Origin: Streptomyces sp. AC555_RSS877
GTDB lineage: Bacteria > Actinomycetota > Actinomycetes > Streptomycetales > Streptomycetaceae
DNA: 64,000 nucleotides
Assembly (NCBI RefSeq): GCF_019049245.1
Contig: NZ_JAGMUK010000015.1
Span: 240,759 to 304,758, forward strand
Direction of reading: 5' to 3'
The position numbers and the translations under genes were made by a program. How positions within the stretch are numbered: the stretch's first letter is position 1; every line of letters begins with the position of its first letter. Under the pieces are notes generated by a model. The model was not told the origin of the DNA, made no database searches, and saw only the letters and a program-made list of their open reading frames with translations. This document shows positions 8,210 to 20,205 of the stretch, in pieces.

Positions 8210-8802
8210 TCGATGCCCCTCTGCCCCTTCTGCCCGGCGTCCATCGGATGCTTGATCTTGGACATGTCGGTGACCAGGTCGGCGAACTCGACGAGCTTCT
8301 CGGGAGCGTTGCGCCCGGTGATCACCACATGCTGGGTCCCGGGGCGGTCCCGCAACACGGCGACGACCTCATCGACATCGATCCAGCCCCAGTGCATGGG
8401 GTAGGCGAACTCGTCCAGCACGTACAGCCGGTACGTCTCGGCGGCGAGATCCCGCTTGACCTGCTCCCAGCCCTCGCGGGCCTTCTCCTCGTTGTCCATC
8501 TGGGAGTCGCGCTGCACCCACGACCAGCCCTCGCCCATCTTGTGCCAGTCGACGGACCCGCCTTCACCGCTGGCGCCCAGCACCCGCAGCGCGTTCTCCT
8601 CGCCGACCTTCCACTTCGCCGACTTGACGAACTGGAACACCCCGATCGGCCACCCCTGGTTCCAGGCCCGCAGAGCGAGCCCGAAGGCTGCCGTGGACTT
8701 GCCCTTCCCGATCCCCGTGTGCACGACGACAAGAGGCCGGTTACGACGCTGACGAGTCGTCAGGCCGTCCTCCGGTACGACGCTCGGCTGTCCCTGCGGC
8801 AC
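8203..8802 (-). CDS. cobO: Cob(I)yrinic acid a,c-diamide adenosyltransferase
   Basis: 199 aa, the standard CobO/BtuR length. It transfers the adenosyl group from ATP to reduced cobalt in cob(I)yrinic acid diamide. The P-loop VVHTGIGKGKSTAAFGLALR lies near residues 26-45, followed by GVFQFVKSAKWKVGEENAL, a conserved Trp-rich stretch, YVLDEFAYPMHWGW (Walker B-like) and VVITGRNAPEKLVEFADLV. The GTG start (8802-8800) shares one base with the TAG stop of the chelatase gene (TAGTG), and the C-terminus overlaps the start of cobB, indicating coupled translation of three consecutive B12 genes. Confidence 0.96.
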   Translation of the reverse strand: MPQGQPSVVPEDGLTTRQRRNRPLVVVHTGIGKGKSTAAFGLALRAWNQGWPIGVFQFVKSAKWKVGEENALRVLGASGEGGSVDWHKMGEGWSWVQRDSQMDNEEKAREGWEQVKRDLAAETYRLYVLDEFAYPMHWGWIDVDEVVAVLRDRPGTQHVVITGRNAPEKLVEFADLVTDMSKIKHPMDAGQKGQRGIEW

Positions 8803-10814
8803 TACGCGGCCCTCCTCGAATTGCCCTGAACGTCCCTGACCAGCCCGGCGATCGAGTCCGCCCGCAACTCGTCCAGCGTCACCGCCGTGCCGCCCAGCTC
8901 ACCCGCCAGCTGCCCGGCCAGCCCCAGCCGCACGGGCCCCGACTCGCAGTCCACGACCACGGAGGCGACCGAGTCGGCCGCGAACAGCCGGGCCGCACGC
9001 CCGGCGAGGGCGACCGGCTCCGGGCCGCCCGTGGCACGCCCGTCGGTCACGACCACGACCAGCGCGCGCCGCGCGGGATCCCGCAGCCGCTCCACCCGCA
9101 GCACCTCGTGCGCCCGCAGCAGGCCCGCCGCGAGGGGCGTGCGCCCACCGGTGGGCAGCGACTCCAGCCGGACCGCCGCCGCGTCCACGGAAGAGGTCGG
9201 CGGCAGCGCGACCTCGGCGGCCGACCCCCGGAAGGTCACCAGCCCCACCTTGTCCCGCCGCTGATAGGCGTCGAGCAGCAGTGACAGCACGGCACCCTTC
9301 ACCGCACTCATCCGCTGCCGGGCGGCCATGGACCCGGAGGCGTCGACGACGAACAGCACGAGGTTGCCCTCGCGCCCTTCCCGCGTCGCCTGCCGCAGAT
9401 CGTCACGGCGTACGACGAGACCGCGCCCCGACCGCCCCCGCGCCCGCTGATGCGGCGCCGCCGCCTGCACGGTCGCCGCCAGGTGCAGCTTGGTCAGCGC
9501 CCCTCGGGGCCGCCGGGCCCCGGTCGTCCGCCCGTGCTCGGTCCGCGCCCGCGAACGCCGCCCCGCGGCGCCCTCACCGAGACCGGGCACGCTCAGCACC
9601 TTGGTACGGAACGGCTCGGAGGCCCGCGCCGGCTGCTGCTCACCCGCGCCGCCGCCGGAAGGCTGCGGTTCGCCGCCCTCCTCACCGGCCTCGGGCCGCG
9701 CACCGGTGTCGCCGTCCTCGTCGGGCCCCTCGGAAGGCGGCTGTCCGCCGCCCCCGTCACCCCCGCCGGGCCCATCGGGGTCGGGATCCTCGTCGTCGGA
9801 CCCGTCGCCGAACTCCTCCAGGGTCTCGTCGAGCTTGTCCTCGTCGAGTCCCGGGGCGTCGAAGGGGTTACGACGCCTGCGGTGCGGCAGCGCGAGCAGG
9901 GCGGCCTGCCGGACGTCCTCCGCGAGCACCTCGGTGCGTCCGGCCCACGCGGCCAGCGCGACCGCCGTACGCGCCATCACGATGTCGGCCCGCATGCCGT
10001 CCACCTCGAAGGCCGCGCAGGTCGCCGCGATCTGCCGGAGCGCCCCGTCGCCCAGCAGCACCGACGGCAGCAGCTTGCGCGCCGCCACGATCCGCGCCCG
10101 TACGGCGGTCTCCTCGTCGGCCCACCGCGCGACGAAGCCGGCCGGGTCGTCGTCGTACGCGAGGCGCCGCCGTACGACCTCCACCCGCTGGTCCGGCTCC
10201 CGCGAGGCCGCGACCTCGACGGTCAGCCCGAACCGGTCGAGCAACTGCGGCCGCAGCTCGCCCTCCTCCGGGTTCATGGTCCCGACCAGCAGGAACTTCG
10301 ACGCGTGCCGTACGGAGACGCCCTCGCGTTCCACGTACGACGCGCCCATCGCCGCCGCGTCGAGCAGCAGGTCGACGAGGTGGTCGTGCAGCAGGTTGAC
10401 CTCGTCGACGTAGAGGATCCCGCGGTGCGCGTCGGCCAGCAGGCCGGGCTCGAAGGCCTTCACTCCCTCCGAGAGGGCCCGCTCGATGTCGAGGGCGCCC
10501 ACCAGCCGGTCCTCCGAGGCGCCGACGGGGAGTTCGACCATGCGGGCCGGGCGCGCGGTGCCGTCGCCGGGCTCGTGCGGGCCGTCCGGGCACGCCGGGT
10601 CCGGCCCTGCGGGGTCACAGGAGAACCGGCAGCCGGGGACGACGGGGACTTCCGGCAGCAGCACCGAAAGGGCCCGTACCGCCGTCGACTTGGCGGTGCC
10701 CTTCTCGCCGCGCACCAGCACACCGCCGACCGCCGGGCTCACCGCGTTGATGAGCAGCGCCAAGCGGAGGCTGTCCTGTCCGACGAGGGCGGTAAAGGGA
10801 TAGGGCGTGCTCAC
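8802..10814 (-). CDS. Magnesium/cobalt chelatase ATPase subunit, BchI-BchD-type fusion
   Basis: 670 aa. The N-terminal AAA+ module (about 1-320) has Walker A GEKGTAKST (36-44), ILYVDEVNLLHDH as Walker B, and FLLVGTMNPEEGELRPQLLDRF. A long acidic Gly/Pro linker (about 325-400) leads to a C-terminal von Willebrand A domain (from about 490) with the MIDAS motif DASGSMAARQ. This is the I plus D subunit plan of Mg-chelatase in one chain. Next to cobN it most likely powers cobalt insertion in place of separate CobS and CobT, neither of which is seen here. GTG start at 10814 with a GAAGGAG ribosome site. The CRISPR-like pair lies just upstream. Confidence 0.92.
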   Translation of the reverse strand: MSTPYPFTALVGQDSLRLALLINAVSPAVGGVLVRGEKGTAKSTAVRALSVLLPEVPVVPGCRFSCDPAGPDPACPDGPHEPGDGTARPARMVELPVGASEDRLVGALDIERALSEGVKAFEPGLLADAHRGILYVDEVNLLHDHLVDLLLDAAAMGASYVEREGVSVRHASKFLLVGTMNPEEGELRPQLLDRFGLTVEVAASREPDQRVEVVRRRLAYDDDPAGFVARWADEETAVRARIVAARKLLPSVLLGDGALRQIAATCAAFEVDGMRADIVMARTAVALAAWAGRTEVLAEDVRQAALLALPHRRRRNPFDAPGLDEDKLDETLEEFGDGSDDEDPDPDGPGGGDGGGGQPPSEGPDEDGDTGARPEAGEEGGEPQPSGGGAGEQQPARASEPFRTKVLSVPGLGEGAAGRRSRARTEHGRTTGARRPRGALTKLHLAATVQAAAPHQRARGRSGRGLVVRRDDLRQATREGREGNLVLFVVDASGSMAARQRMSAVKGAVLSLLLDAYQRRDKVGLVTFRGSAAEVALPPTSSVDAAAVRLESLPTGGRTPLAAGLLRAHEVLRVERLRDPARRALVVVVTDGRATGGPEPVALAGRAARLFAADSVASVVVDCESGPVRLGLAGQLAGELGGTAVTLDELRADSIAGLVRDVQGNSRRAA

Positions 10815-10888
10815 GCGGTGATCACTCCTTCGGGGGATTCATGGCAGAACGACTCGCAGCCAAGCCGCGACCCCGTCATGGTCGAAGC

Positions 10889-10977
10889 CTGCTCCCCGCC
10901 GACGCGGGGGTGGTCCGGCCGTGTCGCCAGCAGTAGGCGGTGTGCTGGTGTGCTCCCCGCCGCTGCGGGGGTTCCCA
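10889..10977 (-). CRISPR. Two-repeat, one-spacer CRISPR-like mini-array in the cobN-chelatase gap
   Basis: Two copies of a type I-E-like repeat: 10889-10916 (CTGCTCCCCGCCGACGCGGG then GGTGGTCC) and 10950-10977 (GTGCTCCCCGCCGCTGCGGG then GGTTCCCA). Each has the internal CCCCGC/GCGGGG palindrome typical of actinobacterial I-E repeats. Repeat starts are 61 bp apart, the I-E period of a 28-29-bp repeat plus 32-33-bp spacer. The repeats differ at several positions and there is no cas gene in the window. It sits in the only sizeable gap (170 bp) of the cobD-to-cobI block. It could be a relic array or a look-alike structured RNA element. Strand assignment is nominal. Confidence 0.55.
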
Positions 10978-10983
10978 GGGAGA

Positions 10984-14633
<3,650 letters not shown>

Positions 14634-14637
<4 letters not shown>

Positions 14638-16142
14638 GCGGGCGCTCCCGGTGGAATGAAAGGCAGTCCTTGCGGCGCGCCGGACTCGATGAGCCGCCAC
14701 AGCGCGTCCGTGTCCGCGTGCTGTTCGATCAGGTCGCCGAGCCGGTCGAGCTGCTCCTCGCGCAGCGCGGCGAACGAGGTGTCGGCCGCCGGCACGAAAC
14801 GGCGGCCCGCGGCGGCCGCCACCTCGCGCAGGAAGGCCCGCCGGAAACCGTCCGACTCCAGCGAGCCGTGCCAGTGGGTGCCCCAGGTGCTCCCGACCCG
14901 ACAGCCGTCGAGGAACGGGTCGCCGCCCTCGATCTCGGCGACACCGTGATGGATCTCGTACCCCTCGACCTGCTCGCCGAGGGCCTCGCCGACGGGCCGG
15001 GTGAGGGTCTTCTCGCGGGCGAACCGCACCCGGACGGGAAGGAGCCCGAGCCCTTCGACATGCCCCTGCCGGCTCTCGACCTCGTCCTCGATGTGCTCGC
15101 CGAGGACCTGGAAGCCGCCGCAGATGCCGAGGATGGGCCTGTGTTCAGCGGCCCTGCGGACGAGAGCGTCGGCCAGCCCCCGCTCCCGCAGCCACTCCAG
15201 GGCCCGGACGGTCCCCCGGGTCCCGGGAAGAACGACGAGGTCGGCGTCGGCCAACTCCTCCGGCCGGTCCACGAACCGCACGACGACACCCGGCTCGGCG
15301 GCCAGCGCGTCGACGTCCGTGAAGTTGGACATCAGCGGAACCGCACAGACGGCGACCCGCAGCACGTCCTCGCCGACCGGCGGGGCCACGACCGACTCCC
15401 TGACCGTCCCCCGCAGGGAGACCCGCAGCCCGTCCTCCTCGTCGATGCCGAGCCCGTGCCGGAAGGGCAGGACACCGTAGGTGTGCCGCCCGGTGAGCGA
15501 GTGCAGCATGTCGAGGCCTGGTTCGAGCAGCGACACGTCCCCGCGGAACTTGTTCACGAGGAACCCCGCGACGAGCGCCTGGTCCTCGGGCGAGAGCAGC
15601 GCGACGGTCCCGAAGAAGGAGGCGAAGACGCCCCCGCGGTCGATGTCGCCGACCACGAGCACGGGCAGCCCGGCATTCCGGGCGATCCCCATGTTCACGA
15701 TGTCCGTCCGCCGAAGATTGATCTCGGCGGGGCTGCCGGCCCCCTCACAGATCACCGCGTCATACCTGCCCCGCAACTCGGCGAGACAGTCGAGAACGGT
15801 CCCGAGAAGCTTCTGCTGCCGCCCCCCGTGATACCCCCGCGCGCTGAGCTCGCCGACCGGTTTGCCGAGCAGCACGACCTGACTGCTCTGCTCACCGCCC
15901 GGCTTGAGCAGCACGGGGTTCATGAGCGCGGTCGGCTCGACCCGGCAGGCCTGCGCCTGCATGGCCTGGGCCCGCCCGATCTCGGCCCCTTCTCTCGTCA
16001 CGAACGAATTGAGGGACATGTTCTGCGCCTTGAACGGCGCGACCTTGACCCCTTGCCGCACCAGCCACCGGCAGATCCCGGCGGTGACGACACTCTTGCC
16101 GGCGTCGGAGGTGGTGCCGGCGACGAGAAGACCACCGCTCAT
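14634..16142 (-). CDS. cobQ: Cobyric acid synthase
   Basis: 502 aa, normal CobQ/CbiP length. It amidates the b, d, e and g side chains of adenosylcobyrinic acid a,c-diamide with glutamine and ATP. The N-terminal dethiobiotin-synthetase-like domain has [18 protein letters not shown] and [16 protein letters not shown], then [16 protein letters not shown] and [16 protein letters not shown]. The C-terminal amidotransferase has [12 protein letters not shown] with the nucleophilic Cys and EGYEIHHG near the end. ATG at 16142, overlapping the cobD stop by 4 bp; its own stop overlaps the cobN start. Confidence 0.97.
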
Positions 16143-17080
16143 CGGTTACGCCCCCTGGTGAGAAACCGCCCGGCGACACTGACGCCGAGTGCCAGCAGAC
16201 CGACGCGCCGGGACAGCCGTACGGCCCGCTCGATGTCGTGTGTGGTGACGGCACGCCCGTCCCCGTTGAGTACGGGCCGGTGCTCCACCCGCCCCGCATA
16301 GGACAGGGTTCCGCCGAGCCGTACCCCGAGCGCCCCGGCGAACGAGGCTTCCACGGGGCCGGCGTTGGGACTCGGATGCTTCGCGGCATCGGCCCGCCAG
16401 GCCCGTACGGCCCCCCGCGGATCCGGCCCCGCCACCGCGGCCAGCACGGCGGTGAGCCGCGCTCCCGGCCACCCGGCGAGATCGTCGAGCCGCGCGGAAG
16501 CCCACCCGTACCGCCGATACCGGGGCGACTTGTGCCCGACCATGGCGTCGAGGGTGTTCACGGCGCGGAAACCGAGCAGCCCGGGCACACCGCCCACGGC
16601 TCCCCACACCAGCGCCCCGACCACGGCGTCGGACGTGTTCTCGGCAACGGACTCCACGACCGCCCGGGCGATCCCGTCGGCGTCGAGGGCCTGCGGGTCC
16701 CGTCCGCACAGGTGTGGCAGCCGGGCCCGCGCGGCATCGACGTCTCCCGCCTCCAGTGCCCGCCCGACGCCCCGGGCCTCCCGGGCGAGCGACGTACCCC
16801 CGACGACGGCCCACGTGGCGGCCCCGGTGAGCGCGACGGAGGCGGCGGCGGACGGACGTACTCCCCGTGCGGCCACGGCCCCCACGGCGACAGCGCCCCC
16901 GGCACACACGACGGTGTGCAGCGCGCCCCACCCGCGGTGGTCCCGCCACAACACCCGTTCCACGGCACCCGCGGCCCGCCCGAACACGGCGACCGGATGC
17001 CCACGGCGTGGATCGCCGAGCAGGAGGTCACCGAGAAGGCCGGCGGCGGCGCCGTACGCGAAAACGCGATCGGCACGCAT
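16139..17080 (-). CDS. cobD: Adenosylcobinamide-phosphate synthase
   Basis: 313 aa, a membrane protein (CbiB/CobD) that attaches aminopropanol or its phosphate to adenosylcobyric acid. The N-terminus reads [20 protein letters not shown] followed by [11 protein letters not shown], the family signature. Further marks are [21 protein letters not shown] and [19 protein letters not shown], with several hydrophobic segments. The ATG at 17080 has no convincing ribosome site. Instead, a 19-codon ORF with a good ribosome site ends 4 bases before it, and a cobalamin riboswitch lies further upstream, so this gene heads the riboswitch-controlled operon and may be translated by coupling. Confidence 0.95.
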   Translation of the reverse strand: MRADRVFAYGAAAGLLGDLLLGDPRRGHPVAVFGRAAGAVERVLWRDHRGWGALHTVVCAGGAVAVGAVAARGVRPSAAASVALTGAATWAVVGGTSLAREARGVGRALEAGDVDAARARLPHLCGRDPQALDADGIARAVVESVAENTSDAVVGALVWGAVGGVPGLLGFRAVNTLDAMVGHKSPRYRRYGWASARLDDLAGWPGARLTAVLAAVAGPDPRGAVRAWRADAAKHPSPNAGPVEASFAGALGVRLGGTLSYAGRVEHRPVLNGDGRAVTTHDIERAVRLSRRVGLLALGVSVAGRFLTRGRNR

Positions 17081-17084
17081 GAAC

Positions 17085-17144
17085 TCAGCCGACCGCTGTC
17101 ACAGACAGGTCGCTGGGGTTGAACCTCGAACGGCAGCCGCGCAT
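17085..17144 (-). CDS. 19-codon leader ORF between riboswitch and cobD
   Basis: ATG at 17144-17142 and TGA at 17087-17085; peptide MRGCRSRFNPSDLSVTAVG. A GAGGAC ribosome site (17158-17153) is placed 8 bases before the ATG. The stop lies 4 bases before the cobD ATG, which lacks its own ribosome site. That layout suggests the riboswitch could regulate ribosome loading on this ORF, with cobD coupled to it. The codon pattern is too short to test for coding. It may be only a chance reading. Confidence 0.4.
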   Translation of the reverse strand: MRGCRSRFNPSDLSVTAVG

Positions 17145-17174
17145 GGCGATATGTCCTCACTCAGGGTGTCCACG

Positions 17175-17345
17175 CCCTGGTTCGACGAGATCGGCGGTGA
17201 GAGTTCCTGGCTCCCGGGGGTTCCTACCCCGGTGACAGTGGCGGGACCGCGCCGGACTCACACCGGCTTCCTCTCCTACCGCCGTACATGGCTCGGGCAG
17301 TCCACCACGGGGTTGGAAGGGCCGTCAACTTGCTGTTGACCTGCG
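17175..17345 (-). promoter_or_regulatory. Cobalamin (AdoCbl) riboswitch upstream of cobD
   Basis: On the minus strand the order is GGAAGCCGGTGTGAGTCCGG (17272-17253), then GCGCGGTCCCGCCACTGTCA with the invariant GCCACTG (17242-17236), then GGGAGCCAGGAACTCTCACC. These match the core of the cobalamin aptamer: the GCCGGT-stem hairpin (17267-17251), the GCCACTG box and the GCCAGGA box. A small hairpin CAGGG/CCCTG (17179-17162) follows and lies directly before the leader-ORF ribosome site. The riboswitch should lower expression of the cobD-cobQ-cobN operon when B12 is plentiful. The 5' boundary is approximate. Confidence 0.88.
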
Positions 17346-17518
17346 GGAGCGGAGTGTGCTGAGGCCCACATCGGGCAGTGCGGCGGGGCGCCCGACGGCA
17401 CCCCGCTCGGCCGGAATTCCCCTCGGGTGGGCGGCGTTCGACGAACCGGCGGGACGGACGCACGGTGGCGTGCGTGAGCAGATGCCGCCGGCCACGCTCG
17501 GCCTCCCGCCGGAGGCGG

Positions 17519-17573
17519 AAAAAAGCCCGCCCTGCCCGGACCGCCCATGAGGCGACCGAAGCAGGACGGGCCG
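17519..17573 (-). terminator. Rho-independent terminator after the 73-aa membrane protein gene
   Basis: On the minus strand a 10-bp stem GCCCGTCCTG/CAGGGCGGGC (17571-17562 with 17534-17525, one G-U pair) encloses a structured loop and is followed by six T residues (17524-17519). It ends the pit operon before the B12 riboswitch region. The rest of 17346-17518 holds no recognisable gene and presumably contains the promoter of the riboswitch transcript. Confidence 0.75.
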
Positions 17574-17591
17574 GAAAGTGCGCGCGAGCCC

Positions 17592-17813
17592 TCAGGCCAC
17601 GATCAGGTAGATCCCGTACCCCACAGCCGCCGCACAAGCCGCGAAGCACGCGTACGCGCCCGTGACCGCCACGGCGGCCGTGTCACCCTGCGCGGCAGCC
17701 CGCTCTCGGCGGGACAGGCCCACGATGCCGAGGGTGAACAGGGCCACGAGGGCCACGGTGATCAGGAGGCTGATGCCGAAGACGGATCCGAGGGCCGCCC
17801 AGTCGATCTTCAT
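17592..17813 (-). CDS. Small two-helix membrane protein downstream of pit
   Basis: 73 aa. Two hydrophobic segments are visible: about residues 12-33 (ISLLITVALVALFTLGIVGL) and 48-72 (TGAYACFAACAAAVGYGIYL), joined by a short basic and polar loop (SRRERAAAQGD). The ATG at 17813 follows a GAAGGAAG ribosome site and lies 44 bp after the PiT stop, so it is probably co-transcribed with the phosphate transporter. No enzymatic motif is present. An accessory role for the transporter is inferred only from position. Confidence 0.8.
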   Translation of the reverse strand: MKIDWAALGSVFGISLLITVALVALFTLGIVGLSRRERAAAQGDTAAVAVTGAYACFAACAAAVGYGIYLIVA

Positions 17814-17857
17814 GCTGGTTCTTCCTTCATGCTGGAGGGTGCCTGGGTGGCGGGGGC

Positions 17858-19105
17858 TCAGACGGTGGTCGCGGCCGACGGGGCCGCGGGGTCGGCCGCG
17901 GTGACCGGGGCCGGGATGGTGGCCGTGAGGTCCTCGGTCACCGTGCCGCCGACGGGCGGCGGCGTCACGGCGGCCATGGCCGTGGTGACCACGCCGGCCG
18001 GCTCCTCGGTGTCGTTGACGTTCGTGTGGTCGACGACCTCGCGGCGCGAGATCTTCCAGATCGCGGCGCTGGAGGTGATGAGGAAGACGGCGACGAGGGC
18101 CGTGCCCCAGGCGCCGAAGCCGGTCACGTACTCAGCGAGCGCGCCCACCAGGGCCGCGGCGGGCAGGGTCAGGCCCCACGCCACGAACATGCGGGTCGCG
18201 GTCGACCAGCGGACCACGCCGCCCTTGCGGCCGAGGCCGGCGCCCATCACCGAGCCGGAGACGGAGTGCGTGGTGGAGAGGGAGAAACCGAGGTGGGAGG
18301 AGGCCAGGATGACCGTGGCCGCGCTGGTCTGGGCGGCGAAGCCCTGCTGCGGCTGGAGGTCGGTCAGGCCCTTGCCCATGGTGCGGATGATGCGCCAGCC
18401 GCCGAGGTAGGTGCCGAGCGCGATGGCGATACCCGCGCTGAGGATGACCCACATGGGCGGGTCGGAGTCGGGGGCCACGGCGCCGCCGGCGACCAGGGCC
18501 AGGGTGATGATGCCCATCGTCTTCTGGGCGTCGTTCGTGCCGTGGGCCAGGGAGACCAGGCCGGCGGAGGCGATCTGGCCGGAGCGGTAGCCCTTCGCGG
18601 CGGCCTTGCCGTCGGCCTTCTTGCCGAGGGAGTAGGACAGTCGCGTGGCCAGCATCGCCGCCAGGCCCGCCACGATCGGAGCGGCGATCGCCGGGATCAG
18701 GACCTTGGTGACCAGGACGTCACCGTGCACGCCGCCGAAACCGGCCGAGGCGATGGTGGCGCCGATGAGGCCGCCCATGAGGGCGTGCGAGGAGCTGGAG
18801 GGGAGCCCGACCAGCCAGGTCAGCAGGTTCCAGAGGATCGCGCCGACCAGGGCGGCGAAGATGACCTCGGGACGGATGCCGGTCTCGTCGACGAGACCCT
18901 TGGAGATCGTGTTGGCGACCTCCACGGAGAGGAATGCGCCTACAAGGTTGAGCACGGCGGACATGGCCACCGCAACCTTGGGCTTGAGTGCACCGGTCGA
19001 GATGGTGGTGGCCATCGCGTTGGCGGTGTCGTGGAAACCGTTCGTGAAATCGAACGCGAGTGCGGTTACTACCACAATCGCGAGGATCAGCGAGAAGTTT
19101 TCCAT
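17858..19105 (-). CDS. Inorganic phosphate transporter, PiT family
   Basis: 415 aa integral membrane protein of the low-affinity PiT family (metal-phosphate symport). The two inverted PiT repeats are clear: FDFTNGFHDTANAMATTIST near residues 19-38 and SLAHGTNDAQKTMGIITLAL near 190-210, plus GLPSSSSHALMGGLIG and FSLSTTHSVSGSVMGAG. The C-terminal ~50 residues are a Pro/Thr/Ala-rich cytoplasmic tail. PHO-box-like repeats upstream suggest control by PhoP; the S. coelicolor pitH2 gene of the same family is known to be PhoP-dependent. A small membrane protein gene follows. Confidence 0.95.
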   Translation of the reverse strand: MENFSLILAIVVVTALAFDFTNGFHDTANAMATTISTGALKPKVAVAMSAVLNLVGAFLSVEVANTISKGLVDETGIRPEVIFAALVGAILWNLLTWLVGLPSSSSHALMGGLIGATIASAGFGGVHGDVLVTKVLIPAIAAPIVAGLAAMLATRLSYSLGKKADGKAAAKGYRSGQIASAGLVSLAHGTNDAQKTMGIITLALVAGGAVAPDSDPPMWVILSAGIAIALGTYLGGWRIIRTMGKGLTDLQPQQGFAAQTSAATVILASSHLGFSLSTTHSVSGSVMGAGLGRKGGVVRWSTATRMFVAWGLTLPAAALVGALAEYVTGFGAWGTALVAVFLITSSAAIWKISRREVVDHTNVNDTEEPAGVVTTAMAAVTPPPVGGTVTEDLTATIPAPVTAADPAAPSAATTV

Positions 19106-19133
19106 TTACCCAGGCAATCGTTCGAAGTCATTG

Positions 19134-19174
19134 GCCAGATGAACTTAGGTAACCTGGGTGAACGGAAGATGAAC
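19134..19174 (-). promoter_or_regulatory. PHO box (PhoP-binding direct repeats) upstream of pit
   Basis: On the minus strand two adjacent 11-bp direct repeats, GTTCATCTTCC (19174-19164) and GTTCACCCAGG (19163-19153), match the Streptomyces PhoP consensus. A third copy, GTTCATCTGGC (19144-19134), begins 19 bases after the second. The cluster ends about 28 bp before the pit start codon, so binding should affect transcription directly. Confidence 0.75.
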
Positions 19175-19258
19175 TGAGCAGGGCCGCACGGTGACCGGAT
19201 GCGGCGATTCCCGCTCCACCGGGCTCCAGTTGATCCGCGCGGCCCCGCCGCTGTGGGG

Positions 19259-20008
19259 TCAGTCGCCTCTGGCGAAGCTCCTCAGCCGGCTCCGGGACCC
19301 GTTGAAGAGATTCTGGTCACCCGGCAGGCCGCCGCTGTTGTCGTACTGCCAGATGGTCCAGAACGACCAGCCGGCGGGCAGTGCTCCCGGGTCCGCCGCG
19401 TTGTAGCGGGCGACCCACAGGGCGTGGTTCGAGGCGAAGGCGCGGCTGCCGCCGGTGCACGTGTTCCACCAGTGGGCGGTCGTGTAGATCACCGGACGGC
19501 GGCCGGTGAGCCGCTTGACCTCGTCGCTGAACGACTTGATCCAGCTGACCATCCTCGGCTTGGTCAGGCCGTAGCACTTGTGCTTCTTGTCGTAGGGGTT
19601 GTATTCGATGTCGAGCGCGGGCGGCAGCGTCCAGCCGTCCGCCCTCCATCCGCCGCCGTTGCCCACGAAGTGCGCCGCCTGCGCCGTGCCGGACGACGTG
19701 TGGGGCAGGGCGAAGTGATATGCCCCGCGGATGATGCCCGCGTCGCGCGCTCCGTTGTACTGCCGGCTGAAGTACGGGTTGCGGTAGGTGGTGGACTCGG
19801 TCGCCTTGACGTAGACGAACGTGGCGCCCTTCTCCCTGGCCTTCTGCCAGTCGACGTTCTTCTGGTGCGAAGAGACGTCGTGCCCCTTCGGCAGGCTCGC
19901 GGCCGAGGCGGGCGTCTCGGCGAGGGCCGTTCCCCCGACGGTGAGGGCCGCCACCGACACCGCCAAGGCGCGGACGTGGCGGCGGGCCGGACTGCGATCA
20001 CGGGCCAT
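19259..20008 (-). CDS. Secreted GH25 lysozyme (N,O-diacetylmuramidase)
   Basis: 249 aa. Residues 1 to about 40 form a signal peptide with a twin-arginine-like start (ARRHVRALAV), a hydrophobic core and a probable cleavage after AETPASA. The mature domain is a GH25 barrel: KGHDVSSHQKNVDWQKAREK carries the family's N-terminal Asp, followed by FVYVKATES, GAYHFALP, PPALDIEYNPY (catalytic Asp and Glu), RPVIYTTAHWWNTC and WTIWQYDN. It would cleave peptidoglycan glycan strands outside the cell. The ATG at 20008 follows a GGGGGGA ribosome site. The frame extends further upstream but without signal-peptide character. Confidence 0.93.
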   Translation of the reverse strand: MARDRSPARRHVRALAVSVAALTVGGTALAETPASAASLPKGHDVSSHQKNVDWQKAREKGATFVYVKATESTTYRNPYFSRQYNGARDAGIIRGAYHFALPHTSSGTAQAAHFVGNGGGWRADGWTLPPALDIEYNPYDKKHKCYGLTKPRMVSWIKSFSDEVKRLTGRRPVIYTTAHWWNTCTGGSRAFASNHALWVARYNAADPGALPAGWSFWTIWQYDNSGGLPGDQNLFNGSRSRLRSFARGD

Positions 20009-20205
20009 ATGTCCCCCCGGAATGGCGACGTGCAGGACAAATCTCCCAGAGATTACTGGAAGATCATCGAATCTCCGGTGATGTCCGGCCAAGCGACCAA
20101 AGAAGCCTGTGTGTGCCCACATGTGTCCTTTCGGAGCTGCCGGTTCCGGCCTGAAGTGCCCTCGCCCGGGGGGCAGGTGGACGCCGCGCCTGGCAGGATC
20201 GCCGC

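Noticed and set aside
17085..17150. Possible tRNA because of a GTTCGAGG-like string near 17130
   Set aside because: No acceptor stem, anticodon arm or CCA-end context can be folded around it.
18026..19177. 383-codon plus-strand frame opposite the phosphate transporter
   Set aside because: Antisense of a clear PiT gene and crosses the PHO box; Gly/His/Arg-rich translation with no domain.
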